Shown here piece after piece: positions 63,481 through 64,000 of a stretch of 64,000 bases of DNA. This stretch comes from Monarcha castaneiventris obscurior (lineage: Eukaryota > Chordata > Aves > Passeriformes > Monarchidae): the NCBI GenBank assembly GCA_026261815.1, contig JAMPIT010000258.1, positions 11,647,501 to 11,711,500 on the forward strand, read 5' to 3'. The notes under the pieces were generated by a model. The model was given only the letters and a program-made list of their open reading frames with translations, was not told the DNA's origin and made no database searches. Positions within the stretch are counted from its first letter, which is position 1, and every line of letters starts with the position of its first letter. Position numbers and translations under genes: made by a program.

Positions 63481-63534
63481 CAAAACTGCCCAGTTATTTG
63501 TATGTCCACTTCTAAAAAACTGTTCTGCTTGATC
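63481..63534 (-). CDS. PIGK: PIGK exon 2 (start of mature lumenal domain)
   Basis: The exon encodes 18 codons, DQAEQFFRSGHTNNWAVL, equal to human PIGK residues 32-49. It opens the mature lumenal domain just after the signal peptide, and the final residues begin the first beta strand of the C13 peptidase-like fold. The acceptor is tttcag directly before GAT and the donor is GTAAGC after TTG. Both ends are in phase 0, which fits exon 3 starting with GTG (Val50). Confidence 0.96.
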
Positions 63535-64000
63535 CTGAAAGACAAACAAAATTTCAGATTTTTCAGCAATAAGAAAGAGATGACCACTCATAGTTTTGTT
63601 ATTTCCACAACAGTGTTCAATGCATATGTTTACCACATACTAACACAGAATAAACCTTAGAAAAGCTACAAGAGAGGTATTTTTCTTAACATTTGCACAT
63701 TTCATGTGAATTAACTGCTCCAAATCCTTTCATGAAACTTGCTACAGAACAAAGAGGAACTATTAGTCACTTACAGCTTAGTTAAAACCAAAAGCCCACA
63801 CACCTCTACTCCAAAGGACACTTCAAGAACAAAATAATATGATTTATCGACCTACAGTTTCATCCTTAACGAGAAAAGAGGCTTGGATTCAATTCAATTC
63901 TATTTTCAAAAGCAGGTGAGTGAACCTGCAGTTCTAACCCACTTTAAATCCAAGGTGGTTACATTTATCTTCCAAAAAATTTGGATCTATGACAGCAACC
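63535..64000 (-). other. PIGK: PIGK intron 1, 3' part
   Basis: Sequence upstream of exon 2, ending in a pyrimidine-rich tract and TTTCAG. Exon 1 with the signal peptide is not here: no initiator-type open frame leading to a donor in the right phase is seen up to the window edge. I see nothing else in this stretch. Confidence 0.85.

Larger units (their letters stand above)
1114..63534 (-). other. PIGK: PIGK gene, exons 2-11 (partial gene, 5' end outside window)
   Basis: This span is the PIGK transcription unit on the minus strand. PIGK is the cysteine-protease-like catalytic subunit of GPI transamidase, which cleaves the C-terminal signal of proproteins in the ER lumen and joins the new C terminus to a GPI anchor; partners are PIGT, PIGS, PIGU and GPAA1. 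Ten exons assemble into 1086 coding bases (361 residues plus stop) with no frameshift and no premature stop. The protein is nearly collinear with human PIGK from residue 32 on. If exon 1 encodes about 31 residues as in human, the full protein is about 392 residues, against 395 in human; the difference falls in the linker of exons 9-10. Exons 2-8 span 7.1 kb, whereas exons 9, 10 and 11 are separated by introns of 28 and 22 kb. Exon 1, with the start codon and signal peptide, is not in the window. Confidence 0.97.

Overview
This window is vertebrate nuclear DNA, almost certainly from a bird. It is AT-rich and intron-dominated, and it holds two pieces of CR1 retrotransposon, one of them a clear match to the avian CR1 3' end. 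The only protein-coding gene I can support is PIGK, the caspase-like catalytic subunit of the endoplasmic-reticulum GPI transamidase. It is read on the minus strand, so transcription runs from high to low coordinates. Exons 2 to 11 (of the usual 11) lie between 63534 and 1114. All nine introns that are complete in the window are GT...AG with matching phases, and the reading frame is unbroken from the Asp that opens exon 2 to the stop. Exon 1 (start codon and signal peptide) and the promoter lie beyond 64000.

Layout, low to high coordinates: 1-1113 is the 3' UTR and downstream flank, with several candidate poly(A) signals. 1114-1230 is the last coding exon (lumenal linker, transmembrane helix, short tail). 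1231-23232 is a 22 kb intron carrying a 32-unit, 16-bp minisatellite and a short-loop G-quadruplex motif. 23233-23308 is the small, divergent linker exon 10. 23309-51735 is a 28 kb intron with an old CR1 copy, GC-rich islets, a strong RFX X-box match, CTCF-like motifs, and a hexamer-based G-rich minisatellite abutting a small dense CpG island. 51736-63534 holds exons 9 to 2, most of them clustered in 7.1 kb. These encode the peptidase C13-like domain, with His164 and Cys206 (human numbering) and Cys92, the cysteine that links to PIGT.

The longest open frames in the window (about 110 to 290 codons, near 4.0-4.8 kb and 47.0-48.0 kb) come from the two minisatellites and I do not regard them as genes. 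I found no convincing rRNA, tRNA, CRISPR, transposase or viral coding sequence. No previously undescribed multi-gene system is visible. The items most worth a second look are the CpG island next to the minisatellite inside intron 9, which could be an alternative promoter or first exon with a CTCF site, and the two contrasting minisatellites.
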